Assembly (NCBI GenBank): GCA_000431775.1
Contig: FR888216.1
Span: 1 to 17,555, forward strand
Reading direction: 5' to 3'
From: Clostridium sp. CAG:413
Lineage (GTDB): Bacteria; Bacillota; Clostridia; Oscillospirales; Acutalibacteraceae
DNA length: 17,555 nucleotides
Below are positions 1-8,886 of this stretch, in pieces (within the stretch, counting starts at the first letter, position 1; every line of letters starts with the position of its first letter). The notes below the pieces were generated by a model. The model worked only from the letters and a program-made list of their open reading frames with translations, had not been told where the DNA came from and made no database searches. The translations under genes and the position numbers were made by a program.

Positions 1-2
1 AC

Positions 3-1517
3 CCTATCGACTACCGCAGCATGGTTATTTCGCTCCGCCCCGGAATGGAAAAGAGCCGCGATGAAGTTATAAACAAGCTCGTTGAAATACAGTATGAGCG
101 CAATGATATAAATTTCATCAGAAACAAGTTCCGCGTTCGCGGAGATGTGCTTGAGATATTCCCGGCGCAGTCAAGCGAAAACGCAATCAGAGTTGAATTT
201 TTCGGCGACGAAGTTGACCGCATATCCGAGATAAACGCCCTGACAGGCGAGGTCAAGGGCGTGCTGTCCCATGTCGCAATATATCCCGCATCCCACTATG
301 TCGTTTCGCAGGAAAAGATGGAGCGCTCAATCAAAGAGATATATGATGAGATGACCGAGCGCGTCGCTCAGTTTGAGAGTCAGGGCAAGCTGCTCGAAGC
401 TCAGCGCATAAAGCAACGCACGGAATATGATATCGAGATGCTTCGCGAAACGGGATTTTGCAAGGGAATCGAGAACTATTCGAGAGTCATGTCAGGGCGT
501 GAACCGGGCTCTCCGCCTTTTACGCTGCTCGACTATTTTCCGAAAGATTTTCTGCTGTTTGTCGACGAATCCCATGTAACGCTCCCGCAGGTACGCGGAA
601 TGTACGGCGGCGACCGTTCAAGAAAAGATACGCTTGTTGAATTCGGCTTCCGCCTGCCGTCCGCATATGACAACAGACCGCTGACTTTCGACGAGTTCTA
701 TGAAAGGGTCGGTCAAAAAATATTTGTCAGCGCAACGCCGGGCGAATTTGAGCGCGAGACGAGCGCGAGAGTTGCCGAACAGCTTATCCGTCCTACCGGT
801 CTTGTCGATCCCTCGATTTCAGTCAGACCTACCGAGGGTCAGATAGACGATATTATATCCGAGATAAATATAAGAGTCGAGCGCAAAGAGCGCGTTCTTC
901 TGACTACGCTCACAAAGAAGATGGCAGAGGATCTGACGGATTATCTCGAAGACCTTGGCATAAAAGTGCGCTATATGCACCACGATGTTGATACGATAGA
1001 ACGAATGGAAATTATCCGCGATCTGCGCCTCGGCGAGTTTGATGTGCTCGTAGGCATAAACCTGCTGCGCGAGGGATTGGATATTCCCGAGGTTTCGCTC
1101 GTTATAATTCTTGACGCCGACAAGGAGGGCTTCCTGCGCTCCGAAACATCGCTGATACAGACGATAGGACGCGCGGCGCGAAACGCGAACGGCGAGGTTA
1201 TCATGTATGCCGACTCCGTCACTCCGTCGATGGAGCGCGCAATAGTTGAGACCGAACGCAGACGCCAGAAGCAGATGGCGTATAACGAAGAGCACGGAAT
1301 TGTGCCCAAGACAATAATCAAGGGCGTCCGCGATGTCATCGAAATAACCAGCAAGAAGGACAAGGGCGAAAAGCCGATAAAGAAGATGAGCCGCAAGGAG
1401 CGCGAAGAGATGATAGCTCGCCTGACTGCGGAAATGAAGGCGGCGGCGAAAATTCTCGAATTCGAGCACGCGGCATATCTTCGCGATAAGATAAACAAAC
1501 TAAGAGAAGGAAAGTAA
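3..1517 (+). CDS. uvrB: UvrABC system protein B, 3' part (5' end outside window)
   Basis: UvrB is the DNA helicase-like subunit of nucleotide excision repair. UvrA loads it onto damaged DNA, and it then recruits UvrC for incision. About 504 codons are present; the family is usually about 650-680 residues, so the Walker A and beta-hairpin region lies upstream. The frame is open from base 3, and the first ATG (21) is internal, inside the conserved stretch read as [13 protein letters not shown]. Visible family landmarks are the DESH box (motif II), [27 protein letters not shown], and QTIGRAARN (motif VI, arginine finger region). A C-terminal UVR domain of about 35 residues ([17 protein letters not shown]) binds UvrA and UvrC. 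The stop lies 15 nt before the uvrA start, so the two form an operon in the order uvrB-uvrA, as in many Bacillota. Identification is secure. Confidence 0.97.
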   Translation, partial: PIDYRSMVISLRPGMEKSRDEVINKLVEIQYERNDINFIRNKFRVRGDVLEIFPAQSSENAIRVEFFGDEVDRISEINALTGEVKGVLSHVAIYPASHYVVSQEKMERSIKEIYDEMTERVAQFESQGKLLEAQRIKQRTEYDIEMLRETGFCKGIENYSRVMSGREPGSPPFTLLDYFPKDFLLFVDESHVTLPQVRGMYGGDRSRKDTLVEFGFRLPSAYDNRPLTFDEFYERVGQKIFVSATPGEFERETSARVAEQLIRPTGLVDPSISVRPTEGQIDDIISEINIRVERKERVLLTTLTKKMAEDLTDYLEDLGIKVRYMHHDVDTIERMEIIRDLRLGEFDVLVGINLLREGLDIPEVSLVIILDADKEGFLRSETSLIQTIGRAARNANGEVIMYADSVTPSMERAIVETERRRQKQMAYNEEHGIVPKTIIKGVRDVIEITSKKDKGEKPIKKMSRKEREEMIARLTAEMKAAAKILEFEHAAYLRDKINKLREGK

Positions 1518-1532
1518 TCGGAGGCGATATTC

Positions 1533-4370
1533 TTGCCGCAGAAAAATATAATTGTAAAAGGCGCAAGAGAGCACAACTTGAAAAATGTCGATGTTGAGAT
1601 CCCGCGCGACAAGCTCGTGGTGTTCACGGGACTTTCGGGTTCGGGAAAATCATCGCTGGCATTTGATACTATATATGCAGAGGGACAGAGAAGATATGTT
1701 GAGTCCCTATCGTCATACGCAAGACAGTTCCTCGGTCAGATGGAGAAGCCTCAGGTGGACTACATCGAGGGGCTTTCTCCCGCTATATCAATAGATCAGA
1801 AAACGACGTCAAAGAACCCGCGTTCGACCGTCGGAACGGTGACGGAAATATATGATTATCTGCGCCTGCTCTATGCACGCATAGGCATTCCGCACTGTCC
1901 CGTCTGCGGCAGAGAGATATCGAGGCAGACTGTTGACGATATAGTTGACAGCGTGCTCGAGTTGCCCGAGGGCACCAGAATTCAGGTCATGGCACCTATT
2001 GCACGCGGTAAAAAGGGTCAATTCGTCAAGGAACTCGAAAGCGCGAAAAAGGACGGATATGTCCGCGTGCGCGTTGACGGAATAATATATGACCTCAGTG
2101 AAAAAATCGAGCTGGACAAGAACAAAAAGCACAATATAGAAATTGTGGTCGACAGACTCGTTGTAAAAGAGAGCATTCGAAGCAGGCTTGCCGATTCCAT
2201 TGAAACAGCAACAGGTCTTTCAAACGGCATTCTGCTTGTTGATGTAATAGACGGCGAAGAGAAGCTTTATTCTCTCGACTATGCCTGTCCGGAGCACGGA
2301 GTCAGCATTGAAGAGCTCGAACCGCGTATGTTCTCGTTCAACAACCCATTCGGCGCCTGCCCGACCTGCTCCGGACTCAGCGTATTCATGAAGCCCGATC
2401 CCGATCTTATCGTGCCTGATAAAAATCTTTCGCTCAGGCAGGGTGCGATAAAGGCGAGCGGCTGGAACAATGCCGACGGCGGCACGATAGCGCAGATGTA
2501 CATGGAGGGTATTGCGAATAAATACAGCTTTACTCTCGACACTCCGTTTAAAGATATCCCTGCGGACGGCGTTGACGCTATAATGTACGGCACAAAGGGC
2601 GAAAAGCTCAAGCTCACGCGCAGAAACGAATATGGCACAGGCTCGTATATGACCGCATTCGAGGGCATCTGCAACAATATTGAGCGCAGATATAAAGAGA
2701 CCACAAGCGACTGGTCCCGTGCCGAGCTTGAACAGTGCATGTCAACGGTAAAATGTCCCGAATGCCACGGAGCAAGGCTCAGAAAAGAGTCGCTGTGCGT
2801 CACCGTCGGCGGAATAAACATCGATGAATTTGCAAATAAATCTATTGTCAAAGCTATAGAATTTCTTGATTCGCTCACCCTGACCGACCGCGAGCAGATG
2901 ATAGCGAAGCTTATAGTCAAGGAGATAAAGGACAGACTGACATTTTTGCGCAGCGTCGGCCTCGGTTATCTGACGCTTGCCCGCTCGTCTGCAAGCCTCT
3001 CTGGCGGCGAAAGCCAGAGAATACGCCTTGCAACTCAGATCGGCTCATCGCTTGTCGGAGTTCTGTATATTCTCGACGAGCCGAGTATAGGTCTGCATCA
3101 GCGCGACAACGAGAAGCTTCTGAATACTCTCCGCAACCTCAGGGACATAGGCAACACGCTTATAGTTGTCGAGCACGACGAGGACACGATGCGCGCGGCG
3201 GACTACATTGTCGATGTCGGTCCGGGTGCGGGTATCCACGGCGGAAATATAGTCTGTACAGGCACGGCGGAAGATATAATGAACTGCAAGGAGTCGATAA
3301 CCGGGCAGTATCTCAGCGGTCGCAAGAAGATTCCAGTTCCCGCAAAGCGCAGAAAAGGCAACGGAAAAAGCCTGAAAATAATCGGCGCACGCGAAAACAA
3401 TCTCAAAAATATAGATGCCGAAATCCCGCTCGGCGAGTTTGTGTGTATAACCGGCGTATCCGGTTCGGGCAAATCGTCGCTTATAAACGAGATACTGTAT
3501 AAACGCCTTGTGACCGAACTCAACGGAGCGAAAAAAGTTGCGGGCGCGCATACGGATATCCTCGGAATTGACAATCTCGACAAGGTTATCGCAATAGACC
3601 AGTCCCCGATAGGGCGTACTCCGCGCTCTAATCCGGCGACATATACAGGCGTGTTCAATGATATCCGCGACCTGTTCGCATCAACTGCCGAGGCAAAAGC
3701 GAGGGGATACAAAGCAAACAGATTCTCGTTCAATGTCAAAGGCGGACGCTGCGAGGCGTGCCAGGGCGACGGAATAGTAAAGATAGAGATGCACTTCCTT
3801 GCTGATATTTATGTGCCCTGCGATGTCTGCAAAGGCGCGAGATACAACCGCGAAACGCTCGAAGTCAAATACAAGGGCAAAAATATCTATGATGTGCTTG
3901 AAATGACTGTTGAAGAGGGGCTTGAGTTCTTCTCGAGCATACCGAAGATAAAGCGCAAATTGCAAACCCTCTACGATGTCGGTCTCGGCTATGTCAAAAT
4001 CGGTCAGCCTGCAACGACGCTTTCCGGCGGCGAGGCACAGCGCGTCAAGCTTTCAACCGAGCTTTCACGCCGCTCTACAGGAAAGACTGTTTATATTCTT
4101 GATGAGCCTACCACGGGTCTGCACACGGCCGATGTACACAAGCTCATCGAAGTGCTACACAGGCTTGTTGACAACGGAAATTCAGTCATTGTTATCGAAC
4201 ACAACCTTGATGTCATAAAGACCGCCGACTGGATACTCGACCTCGGTCCCGAGGGCGGCGACGAGGGCGGCGAGATAATCGCACAGGGCACTCCCGAGCA
4301 GGTTGCTGCAACCGAAGGCTCATACACCGGGCAATATCTCAAAAAGCTTCTGAACGATACGGAGGAATAA
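1533..4370 (+). CDS. uvrA: UvrABC system protein A (excinuclease ATPase)
   Basis: UvrA is the damage-sensing ABC-type ATPase of nucleotide excision repair; a dimer scans DNA and delivers UvrB. The 945-residue length is full size. Two ABC modules are visible. The first has Walker A GLSGSGKS at residues 33-40 and signature LSGGESQR near 489, followed by [11 protein letters not shown]. The second has GVSGSGKS near 641 and LSGGEAQR near 830, followed by [11 protein letters not shown]. Zinc-binding Cys clusters are CPVC (about 122), CPTC (about 275), CPEC (about 407), and CEAC with CDVC (from about 740). One ligand position of the first canonical zinc module reads CPEH, i.e. His for Cys. The start is TTG, supported by GGAGG at 1520-1524 with 8 nt spacing and by homology from the first residues. 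The next gene begins 4 nt after the stop. Confidence 0.98.
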   Translation: MPQKNIIVKGAREHNLKNVDVEIPRDKLVVFTGLSGSGKSSLAFDTIYAEGQRRYVESLSSYARQFLGQMEKPQVDYIEGLSPAISIDQKTTSKNPRSTVGTVTEIYDYLRLLYARIGIPHCPVCGREISRQTVDDIVDSVLELPEGTRIQVMAPIARGKKGQFVKELESAKKDGYVRVRVDGIIYDLSEKIELDKNKKHNIEIVVDRLVVKESIRSRLADSIETATGLSNGILLVDVIDGEEKLYSLDYACPEHGVSIEELEPRMFSFNNPFGACPTCSGLSVFMKPDPDLIVPDKNLSLRQGAIKASGWNNADGGTIAQMYMEGIANKYSFTLDTPFKDIPADGVDAIMYGTKGEKLKLTRRNEYGTGSYMTAFEGICNNIERRYKETTSDWSRAELEQCMSTVKCPECHGARLRKESLCVTVGGINIDEFANKSIVKAIEFLDSLTLTDREQMIAKLIVKEIKDRLTFLRSVGLGYLTLARSSASLSGGESQRIRLATQIGSSLVGVLYILDEPSIGLHQRDNEKLLNTLRNLRDIGNTLIVVEHDEDTMRAADYIVDVGPGAGIHGGNIVCTGTAEDIMNCKESITGQYLSGRKKIPVPAKRRKGNGKSLKIIGARENNLKNIDAEIPLGEFVCITGVSGSGKSSLINEILYKRLVTELNGAKKVAGAHTDILGIDNLDKVIAIDQSPIGRTPRSNPATYTGVFNDIRDLFASTAEAKARGYKANRFSFNVKGGRCEACQGDGIVKIEMHFLADIYVPCDVCKGARYNRETLEVKYKGKNIYDVLEMTVEEGLEFFSSIPKIKRKLQTLYDVGLGYVKIGQPATTLSGGEAQRVKLSTELSRRSTGKTVYILDEPTTGLHTADVHKLIEVLHRLVDNGNSVIVIEHNLDVIKTADWILDLGPEGGDEGGEIIAQGTPEQVAATEGSYTGQYLKKLLNDTEE

Positions 4371-4374
4371 CAGA

Positions 4375-5994
4375 ATGATAACTTCACGAACCGTCAGTTC
4401 TCTTGAAAAGATTTTTCACGATTCCGAGCCAACCTGCGCGTCGCTCTCGGAGATGTCTATGCTCGGCAACGAGCGCGCATCATTCCAGCTTGCGTATTTC
4501 TCCGACGAGGACACACAGTGCGGGATATCCGTATCCGGCTGGAGGCCCGAAAATATAAAAATATACAAAGTCGTTGAGATAAATTCAGATCTTCCGGCTT
4601 TTGAGGACTCGGATTTCTATTTTCTCAGGAAAACTCCCGGGCTCTATCCCGATATGCTTGAGCCTGTTGAAGACAATTCATTCTTTGCGGAGAGCGGACA
4701 TTACGGAAGCTTATGGATTGAACTCGATGCGTCCGGCGAATCGGCGGGCAGACATGATATTTTTATCACGGTTTCAAAAGGCAAAGAGACCGTCACGAAT
4801 GTTATCACAGTCGATGTTATCGCCGCAAAGCTTCCCGAACAGGCGCTCATGTGCACCATGTGGTTCCACTGTGACTGCCTTGCGACATATTATAAAGTCG
4901 ATGTTTTCAGCGAAGAGCACTGGAATATAATCGAAAACTATGTCAGAAATGCCGCGAATCACGGAATCAATTTTATTCTAACTCCGCTTTTCACTCCGCC
5001 GCTTGATACCGAAGTCGGGGGAGAGAGACCGACCGTTCAGCTTGTCGATGTCAAAAAGACAAAGGACGGCTACGAGTTCGGCTTCGACAAACTCGACCGA
5101 TGGATAGATATGTGCAGACGCTGCGGAATTAAATATTTCGAGATGTCGCATCTGTTCACCCAGTGGGGTGCGGAGCACGCGCCGAAGATAGTCGCCGAAG
5201 TTGACGGAGAAAAAAAGCGTATCTTTGGCTGGGAGACCGATGCTGACAGCGAAGAATACCGCGACTTTCTGCACCGTTTTGCCGCGGCTCTGACCGCTTT
5301 TATTGACAGAAAGGGTATAAGAAACTTCTGCCGCTTCCATGTGTCGGATGAGCCGTCATTGGAGCAGTATGAAGTATATAAAAAGCGCGCCGATCTGATA
5401 GCGGAGATATTCCCGGGCTTCAAAGTCATAGACGCGCTTTCGGATATTGAATTTTTTGACAAGGGCGCTGTAAAATATCCTATTCCGTCCGAAGATCATG
5501 TTGAAGATTTTGTCGGCAAAGTCGATGAATTCTGGACATATTACTGCTGCGGTCAGCACAACAAGAATGTTCCGAACAGATTCTTCGCAATGCCGTCGGC
5601 GCGAAACCGCATTCTCGGCACTCTGCTTTATAAATACAATGCAGCCGGCTTCCTCCAGTGGGGCTATAACTACTGGTATTCGCAGTTTTCAAAGCATGAG
5701 ATAGACCCGTTCACCGTGACCGATGCAGGCAAGGCGTTCCCGTCCGGCGATGCGTTTGTTGTTTATCCCGGCGAAGACGGGCAGCCGATTAACTCGCTCA
5801 GGTTCAAAGTATTCTATGACGGGCTCCAGGATCTTGCCGCGATGCGTCTGCTCGAAAGCCTTGTCGGGCGCGAAAAGGCGCTTGAAATCGCGATTCAGGA
5901 TGACGAACTCACTTTCCAGAAATATCCGCACGGCAGCAGCTATCTCCTGGCTCTCAGAGGGCGCGTGAACAAAGCTATAAAAGAGAATATATGA
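4375..5994 (+). CDS. DUF4091-type glycoside-hydrolase-like protein
   Basis: The 539-residue protein has no signal peptide or membrane segment, so it is probably cytosolic. An N-terminal beta-rich part is followed by a barrel-like part (MWFHCDCLATYY at about 162, GINFILTPLFTPPL at about 197, KYFEMSHLFTQWG). FHVSDEP (His322-Pro327) carries an Asp-Glu pair that could be catalytic. The C-terminal third resembles the DUF4091 domain of putative glycoside hydrolases: an FWTYYCCG strand, then an Arg-rich step, GFLQWGYNYWYSQ, and a final LRFKVFYDGLQDLAAMRLLE. Substrate and activity are unknown. The ATG lies 4 nt after the uvrA stop, and its GGAGGA (4361-4366) overlaps the end of uvrA, implying co-transcription and coupled translation. 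This is an odd partner for DNA repair genes. A terminator follows directly. Family assignment is fairly sure; function is not. Confidence 0.8.
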   Translation: MITSRTVSSLEKIFHDSEPTCASLSEMSMLGNERASFQLAYFSDEDTQCGISVSGWRPENIKIYKVVEINSDLPAFEDSDFYFLRKTPGLYPDMLEPVEDNSFFAESGHYGSLWIELDASGESAGRHDIFITVSKGKETVTNVITVDVIAAKLPEQALMCTMWFHCDCLATYYKVDVFSEEHWNIIENYVRNAANHGINFILTPLFTPPLDTEVGGERPTVQLVDVKKTKDGYEFGFDKLDRWIDMCRRCGIKYFEMSHLFTQWGAEHAPKIVAEVDGEKKRIFGWETDADSEEYRDFLHRFAAALTAFIDRKGIRNFCRFHVSDEPSLEQYEVYKKRADLIAEIFPGFKVIDALSDIEFFDKGAVKYPIPSEDHVEDFVGKVDEFWTYYCCGQHNKNVPNRFFAMPSARNRILGTLLYKYNAAGFLQWGYNYWYSQFSKHEIDPFTVTDAGKAFPSGDAFVVYPGEDGQPINSLRFKVFYDGLQDLAAMRLLESLVGREKALEIAIQDDELTFQKYPHGSSYLLALRGRVNKAIKENI

Positions 5995-5997
5995 AAA

Positions 5998-6037
5998 ATC
6001 ACCGCGACCAGTAACAAGGCCGCGGTGATATATTTTT
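5998..6037. terminator. Bidirectional intrinsic terminator between convergent genes
   Basis: The arms ATCACCGCG (5998-6006) and CGCGGTGAT (6021-6029) are perfect complements of 9 bp, extended by two more pairs after a mismatch. On the plus strand the stem is followed by TATTTTTGTCTCTT, and on the minus strand by TTTTTCAT. It therefore suits both the DUF4091 gene (ends 5994) and the symporter gene coming the other way (ends 6043). Confidence 0.85.
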
Positions 6038-6042
6038 GTCTC

Positions 6043-7467
6043 TTATTCTTCTTCGGATTTTGCTTTTCTGTTCATAATGAACTCGTTTACTTTGTCGGAC
6101 AGCTCGCCGTGAAGCTTATACTTCTTTGTGAAAATGATGAGCGAAAGTACAACAAAAATCGGCGGGATAATAAACATCATTGTGGAAATGGTGTTCTTTG
6201 TGAGCTCTGTCTGAACGGGGAGAGTCGCATCATAGTGGGAGAACTGAAGTCCGAGGGCTATGACTATCGACTGTATGGTATATGCGAGCTTCTGAAGGAA
6301 TCCTTTCATCGAGAAAACGATGGACTCCGAGCGGTAGCCAAGGCTGTATTCGCCGTAATCAACGATATCGGCGAGCATAACGGTCTGCGAAACGAAGATG
6401 CATCCGATACCCATGCAGCCTATAAGCGCAAAAACAGCAAACGGGATGAACATCTTGGCGTTCGACGCGAGAAGCACGGGACCGAACAGGAACATTCCGA
6501 GATAGCCTATAACGGTCATGCACATCGCGCCCTGAATAACCTTGCGGCGTGTGAACTTCTTCGAAAGCACTGGGAGCAGGAACAGTCCGAGAGCCTGACC
6601 TACGCCGCCGATTGCCGCGAAATAAGAGAGCAGCGATTTGTTGCCCATGACGTTATCGAAGAAGTAGATGCCCATTGCGTTGGTTATGTACCAGCCGGTG
6701 TTAAAGAGCAAGGCGGTGAGCATGAAAATGAGCAGCTGATCGTTCGATTTGACGGTTTTGAAAGCCTTTGCGAGCGTGAACTTCTCTTTCGGAGGCACCG
6801 AGCCGCGCTCTTTGGTGGTGGTGACGGTGATAAACGCACCGATAATAAGTACGATACCGGCTATCATCGCCCAGCGGCTGTAGCCGACGGAATCGTTGCC
6901 CTTGCCGAGCATCGCAACCATCTGGACGGTGAACACACTGACTATTATCTGACCGAAGCCCGAGAAGAATCTCGGAATGGCTGAGACGACATTTCTCTTT
7001 TGAGGGTCGCTCGTCAGCGCGGGAACCATCGACCAGTAGGGAATATCTATCATCGTGTTTGTCATGCCCCAGAGAACATACATAACAGCGGCATAGATAT
7101 AGAGCTTTATGTTTATGAAATCTCTGCTGACCTCAAATCCGGGATTGGTGAAGAGGAAAGTCAGCGCAACTGCATTTAGTACGGCGCCGCACATTATCCA
7201 CGGGCGGAACTTGCCGAACTTTGACTTCGTGTTGTCAACGATCGTGCCCATCATCGGGTCGTTGATGCCGTCCCATATACGCGCGAGAGTCGGCACGATA
7301 AGCAGGAAAGTTGCATTGAGCAGAAGAACATCGGTTAAATACTTTGTAAGGAACGAGTTGAACAGACCGTAGCTCAGATCCATTCCGATAGCGCCTACGC
7401 CGAAACCGAGATATCCGAATATCCATGATATCCCGCCGGAGCTGCGCTTGGCTTTTTTCTCTTTCAT
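6043..7467 (-). CDS. GPH/MelB-family sugar:cation symporter (MFS fold)
   Basis: This 474-residue integral membrane protein has about 12 predicted transmembrane helices. It belongs to the glycoside-pentoside-hexuronide:cation symporter family, which imports sugars or glycosides with H+ or Na+. The diagnostic helix-II motif reads ARIWDGINDPMMG, with Asp66 and Asp70 matching the MelB cation-site residues Asp55 and Asp59. The loop GKFRPW (85-90) follows, as in the family. A charged tail (NRKAKSEEE) ends the protein. The ATG has GAGGA at 7481-7477 with about 9 nt spacing. A well-formed promoter (7527-7499) lies just upstream, giving a leader of only about 25 nt, and a terminator follows the stop, so this looks like a single-gene transcript. 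The sugar cannot be named; the nearby kinases and phosphatases suggest a role in carbohydrate use. Confidence 0.9.
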   Translation of the reverse strand: MKEKKAKRSSGGISWIFGYLGFGVGAIGMDLSYGLFNSFLTKYLTDVLLLNATFLLIVPTLARIWDGINDPMMGTIVDNTKSKFGKFRPWIMCGAVLNAVALTFLFTNPGFEVSRDFINIKLYIYAAVMYVLWGMTNTMIDIPYWSMVPALTSDPQKRNVVSAIPRFFSGFGQIIVSVFTVQMVAMLGKGNDSVGYSRWAMIAGIVLIIGAFITVTTTKERGSVPPKEKFTLAKAFKTVKSNDQLLIFMLTALLFNTGWYITNAMGIYFFDNVMGNKSLLSYFAAIGGVGQALGLFLLPVLSKKFTRRKVIQGAMCMTVIGYLGMFLFGPVLLASNAKMFIPFAVFALIGCMGIGCIFVSQTVMLADIVDYGEYSLGYRSESIVFSMKGFLQKLAYTIQSIVIALGLQFSHYDATLPVQTELTKNTISTMMFIIPPIFVVLSLIIFTKKYKLHGELSDKVNEFIMNRKAKSEEE

Positions 7468-7498
7468 TGATTCACATCCTCATAAAAGTTATAAGATA

Positions 7499-7527
7499 AT
7501 ATTAATTCAAACTAAAGCTTCCGTCAA
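7499..7527 (-). promoter_or_regulatory. Sigma-A-type promoter of the GPH symporter gene
   Basis: Reading the minus strand, the -35 is TTGACG (7527-7522), the spacer is 17 nt and the -10 is TAATAT (7504-7499). The predicted transcription start near 7492 is about 25 nt before the ATG. It is divergent from the plus-strand promoter at 7548-7576, with only about 20 nt between the two -35 elements. Confidence 0.7.
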
Positions 7528-7547
7528 GCCGAAAAAGACAAAATGAA

Positions 7548-7576
7548 TTGAAAAATCGCGGTTTTGATGGTAATAT
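7548..7576 (+). promoter_or_regulatory. Sigma-A-type promoter with a dyad in its spacer
   Basis: The -35 is TTGAAA (7548-7553) and the -10 is TAATAT (7571-7576), with an ideal 17-nt spacer. The spacer holds a dyad centred on CGCG, AAAATCGCGGTTTT (7552-7565, with one T-G pair). It overlaps the -35 and would suit a repressor operator. The promoter precedes the gene relic and the metallophosphatase gene. Confidence 0.6.
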
Positions 7577-7603
7577 ATAGTCAGAGCCTAAAGGAGACAC
7601 GGT

Positions 7604-7716
7604 ATGCAAGCTATAGACGAAAGGCTTCAAGAATATGTAGCTGATATAATAATTCCGCAAATGCTTTAAATGAGTTTTTCAACAAATACTATGAAAACGA
7701 AAGGGGAACGGAATAA
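7604..7716 (+). pseudogene. Relic of a deleted small gene, possibly an HD-domain phosphohydrolase
   Basis: A good ribosome binding site (AAGGAGA, 7591-7597) precedes ATG 7604. The frame reads MQAIDERLQEYVADIIIPQ and then stops at 7667-7669. Shifted by one base from about 7660, a second open stretch reads NALNEFFNKYYENERGTE and ends with TAA at 7714-7716. That TAA overlaps the metallophosphatase ATG as TAATG. The pieces look like the first 19 and last 18 codons of one gene whose middle is gone. Helical N-terminal stretches ending in a IIPQ/ILPRY-type motif are typical of small HD-domain phosphohydrolases, from memory of the family, but the HD residues are not present, so the identity is tentative. 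A translated 21-residue leader peptide is the main alternative. Confidence 0.5.
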
Positions 7717-8840
7717 TGCTCAGATTCAACTCCGACCATAAATTCAAGATAATGCAGATAGCCGATACTCAGGAGATTCCCGCCGTGTCGCCCGATACGC
7801 TGAGTCTCATGAACAATGCGCTTGACCGCGAAAAGCCCGACCTTGTTATCTTCACTGGCGATCAGATAAAGGGCTATTCAAAGAAGTTCAAAAAAGATCC
7901 CGCGATAATCGAAGGCACTATAGATACTCTCGTTGAGCCGATCGCAAAGAGAAATATTCCGTTTATGGTGACCTACGGCAACCACGACGCGCAGTGCGGT
8001 GTTGATAATCTTGGTCAGTACAAGTTTTACGCGAAGTACGACAATTTTATAAGCGGTGATCTCAGAAATGCCGATGATGTCGGAACGGCGGATATTCAGA
8101 TTTATTCAAGCACCGAAGACAAGCCTGTGTTTGAGTTATATATAATCGACTCCCACGGCAAAGCAAAAGACGGCGCAGGATACGCGCCCGTCGACAAAAA
8201 GCAAATAGAATGGTATGTCTCGCGCCGCGAACAGCTCAAAGCCGAAAACGGAGACTATCTGCCGTCGCTCGTGTTTCAGCATATCCCCGTGCCGGAGTTT
8301 TTCGATGTTATAAAGAAAGTGCCCAAGGGCACTAAGGGCGCAGTCCCGGCATACGGAGCGCATGAAAATGAGTATTTTGTGCTCAATGATGAAACTATCG
8401 CCGAAGGCGGATTCATGCTCGAATCGCCCGCTTCTCCCGATGTAAACACCGGCGAGTTTGAGGCGATGGGCGAAAAGGGCGATGTCCTCGGCATATATGT
8501 CGGTCACGACCACAACAACAGCTTTGTCGTAAAATACAAAGGCGTTGATCTCGGATATACTCAGGGCGCGGGATTCAATGTGTACGGTCCAGGCGAAAAC
8601 AGGGGAGTGCGAATCTTTGAGCTCGACGAGACTGCACCTCGCGAATACAAAACCTATACCGCGACATTCAAAGAACTTTGCGGAACAAAGATAAAGACCC
8701 CTGTCAAGGAGTTTATCTATAAGCACGCGCCGACCAGCCCACGCGCTGTCAAGCCGATACTAATAAAGGTCGGTATCGGCATTGCCGCAATTGCAGCTGT
8801 TTACGCCGCATATAAGTTCTTTACAGGGTTCAATATATAA
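7716..8840 (+). CDS. Calcineurin-like metallophosphoesterase with C-terminal membrane helix
   Basis: The 374-residue protein has the ordered metal-ligand motifs of the metallophosphatase fold: IADTQ (Asp17, Gln19), FTGDQ (Asp49), YGNHD (Asn89, His90, Asp91), FQHIP (His189) and GHDH (His264, His266). It most resembles the Dcr2/purple-acid-phosphatase-like branch of the family. The usual first motif DxH is DxQ here. Residues of about 346-370 form one hydrophobic helix (GIGIAAIAAVYAAYKFF), and there is no N-terminal signal peptide. This implies a tail anchor, probably with the catalytic part facing the cytosol. The substrate is unknown. AGGGGA (7702-7707) supports the ATG, which overlaps the stop of the upstream relic by TAATG. 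A strong terminator follows. Transcription probably comes from 7548-7576. Confidence 0.85.
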   Translation: MLRFNSDHKFKIMQIADTQEIPAVSPDTLSLMNNALDREKPDLVIFTGDQIKGYSKKFKKDPAIIEGTIDTLVEPIAKRNIPFMVTYGNHDAQCGVDNLGQYKFYAKYDNFISGDLRNADDVGTADIQIYSSTEDKPVFELYIIDSHGKAKDGAGYAPVDKKQIEWYVSRREQLKAENGDYLPSLVFQHIPVPEFFDVIKKVPKGTKGAVPAYGAHENEYFVLNDETIAEGGFMLESPASPDVNTGEFEAMGEKGDVLGIYVGHDHNNSFVVKYKGVDLGYTQGAGFNVYGPGENRGVRIFELDETAPREYKTYTATFKELCGTKIKTPVKEFIYKHAPTSPRAVKPILIKVGIGIAAIAAVYAAYKFFTGFNI

Positions 8841-8850
8841 ACAAAAAACA

Positions 8851-8886
8851 CAGCACCGCATTGAAAAATCATGCGGTGCTGATTAT
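8851..8886. terminator. Bidirectional intrinsic terminator
   Basis: An 11-bp perfect stem, CAGCACCGCAT (8851-8861) with ATGCGGTGCTG (8871-8881), encloses a 9-nt loop. The minus strand continues with TGTTTTTTGT, a strong U-tract for the phosphatase operon. The plus strand continues with ATTATTTATTTT for the metallophosphatase gene. The two genes converge here. Confidence 0.9.

Noticed and set aside
819..1627. Long minus-strand frames of over 200 codons across uvrB
   Set aside because: They are shadows of the uvrB frame, with low-complexity products and no supporting signals.
6025..6984. 319-codon plus-strand open frame
   Set aside because: It is antisense to the symporter gene, has an unnatural His/Glu/Arg-rich composition, no family resemblance, and begins inside the terminator tail without a ribosome binding site.
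7604..7669. 21-codon frame as a functional leader peptide
   Set aside because: It has no run of regulatory codons and no attenuator hairpin after it. The out-of-frame continuation ending exactly on the next start fits a deletion relic better, though the leader idea is not excluded.
7547..8870. ATTGAAAAATC occurring at 7547-7557 and again at 8860-8870
   Set aside because: An 11-nt AT-rich match, one copy in a promoter and the other in a terminator loop, without further similarity; most likely chance.
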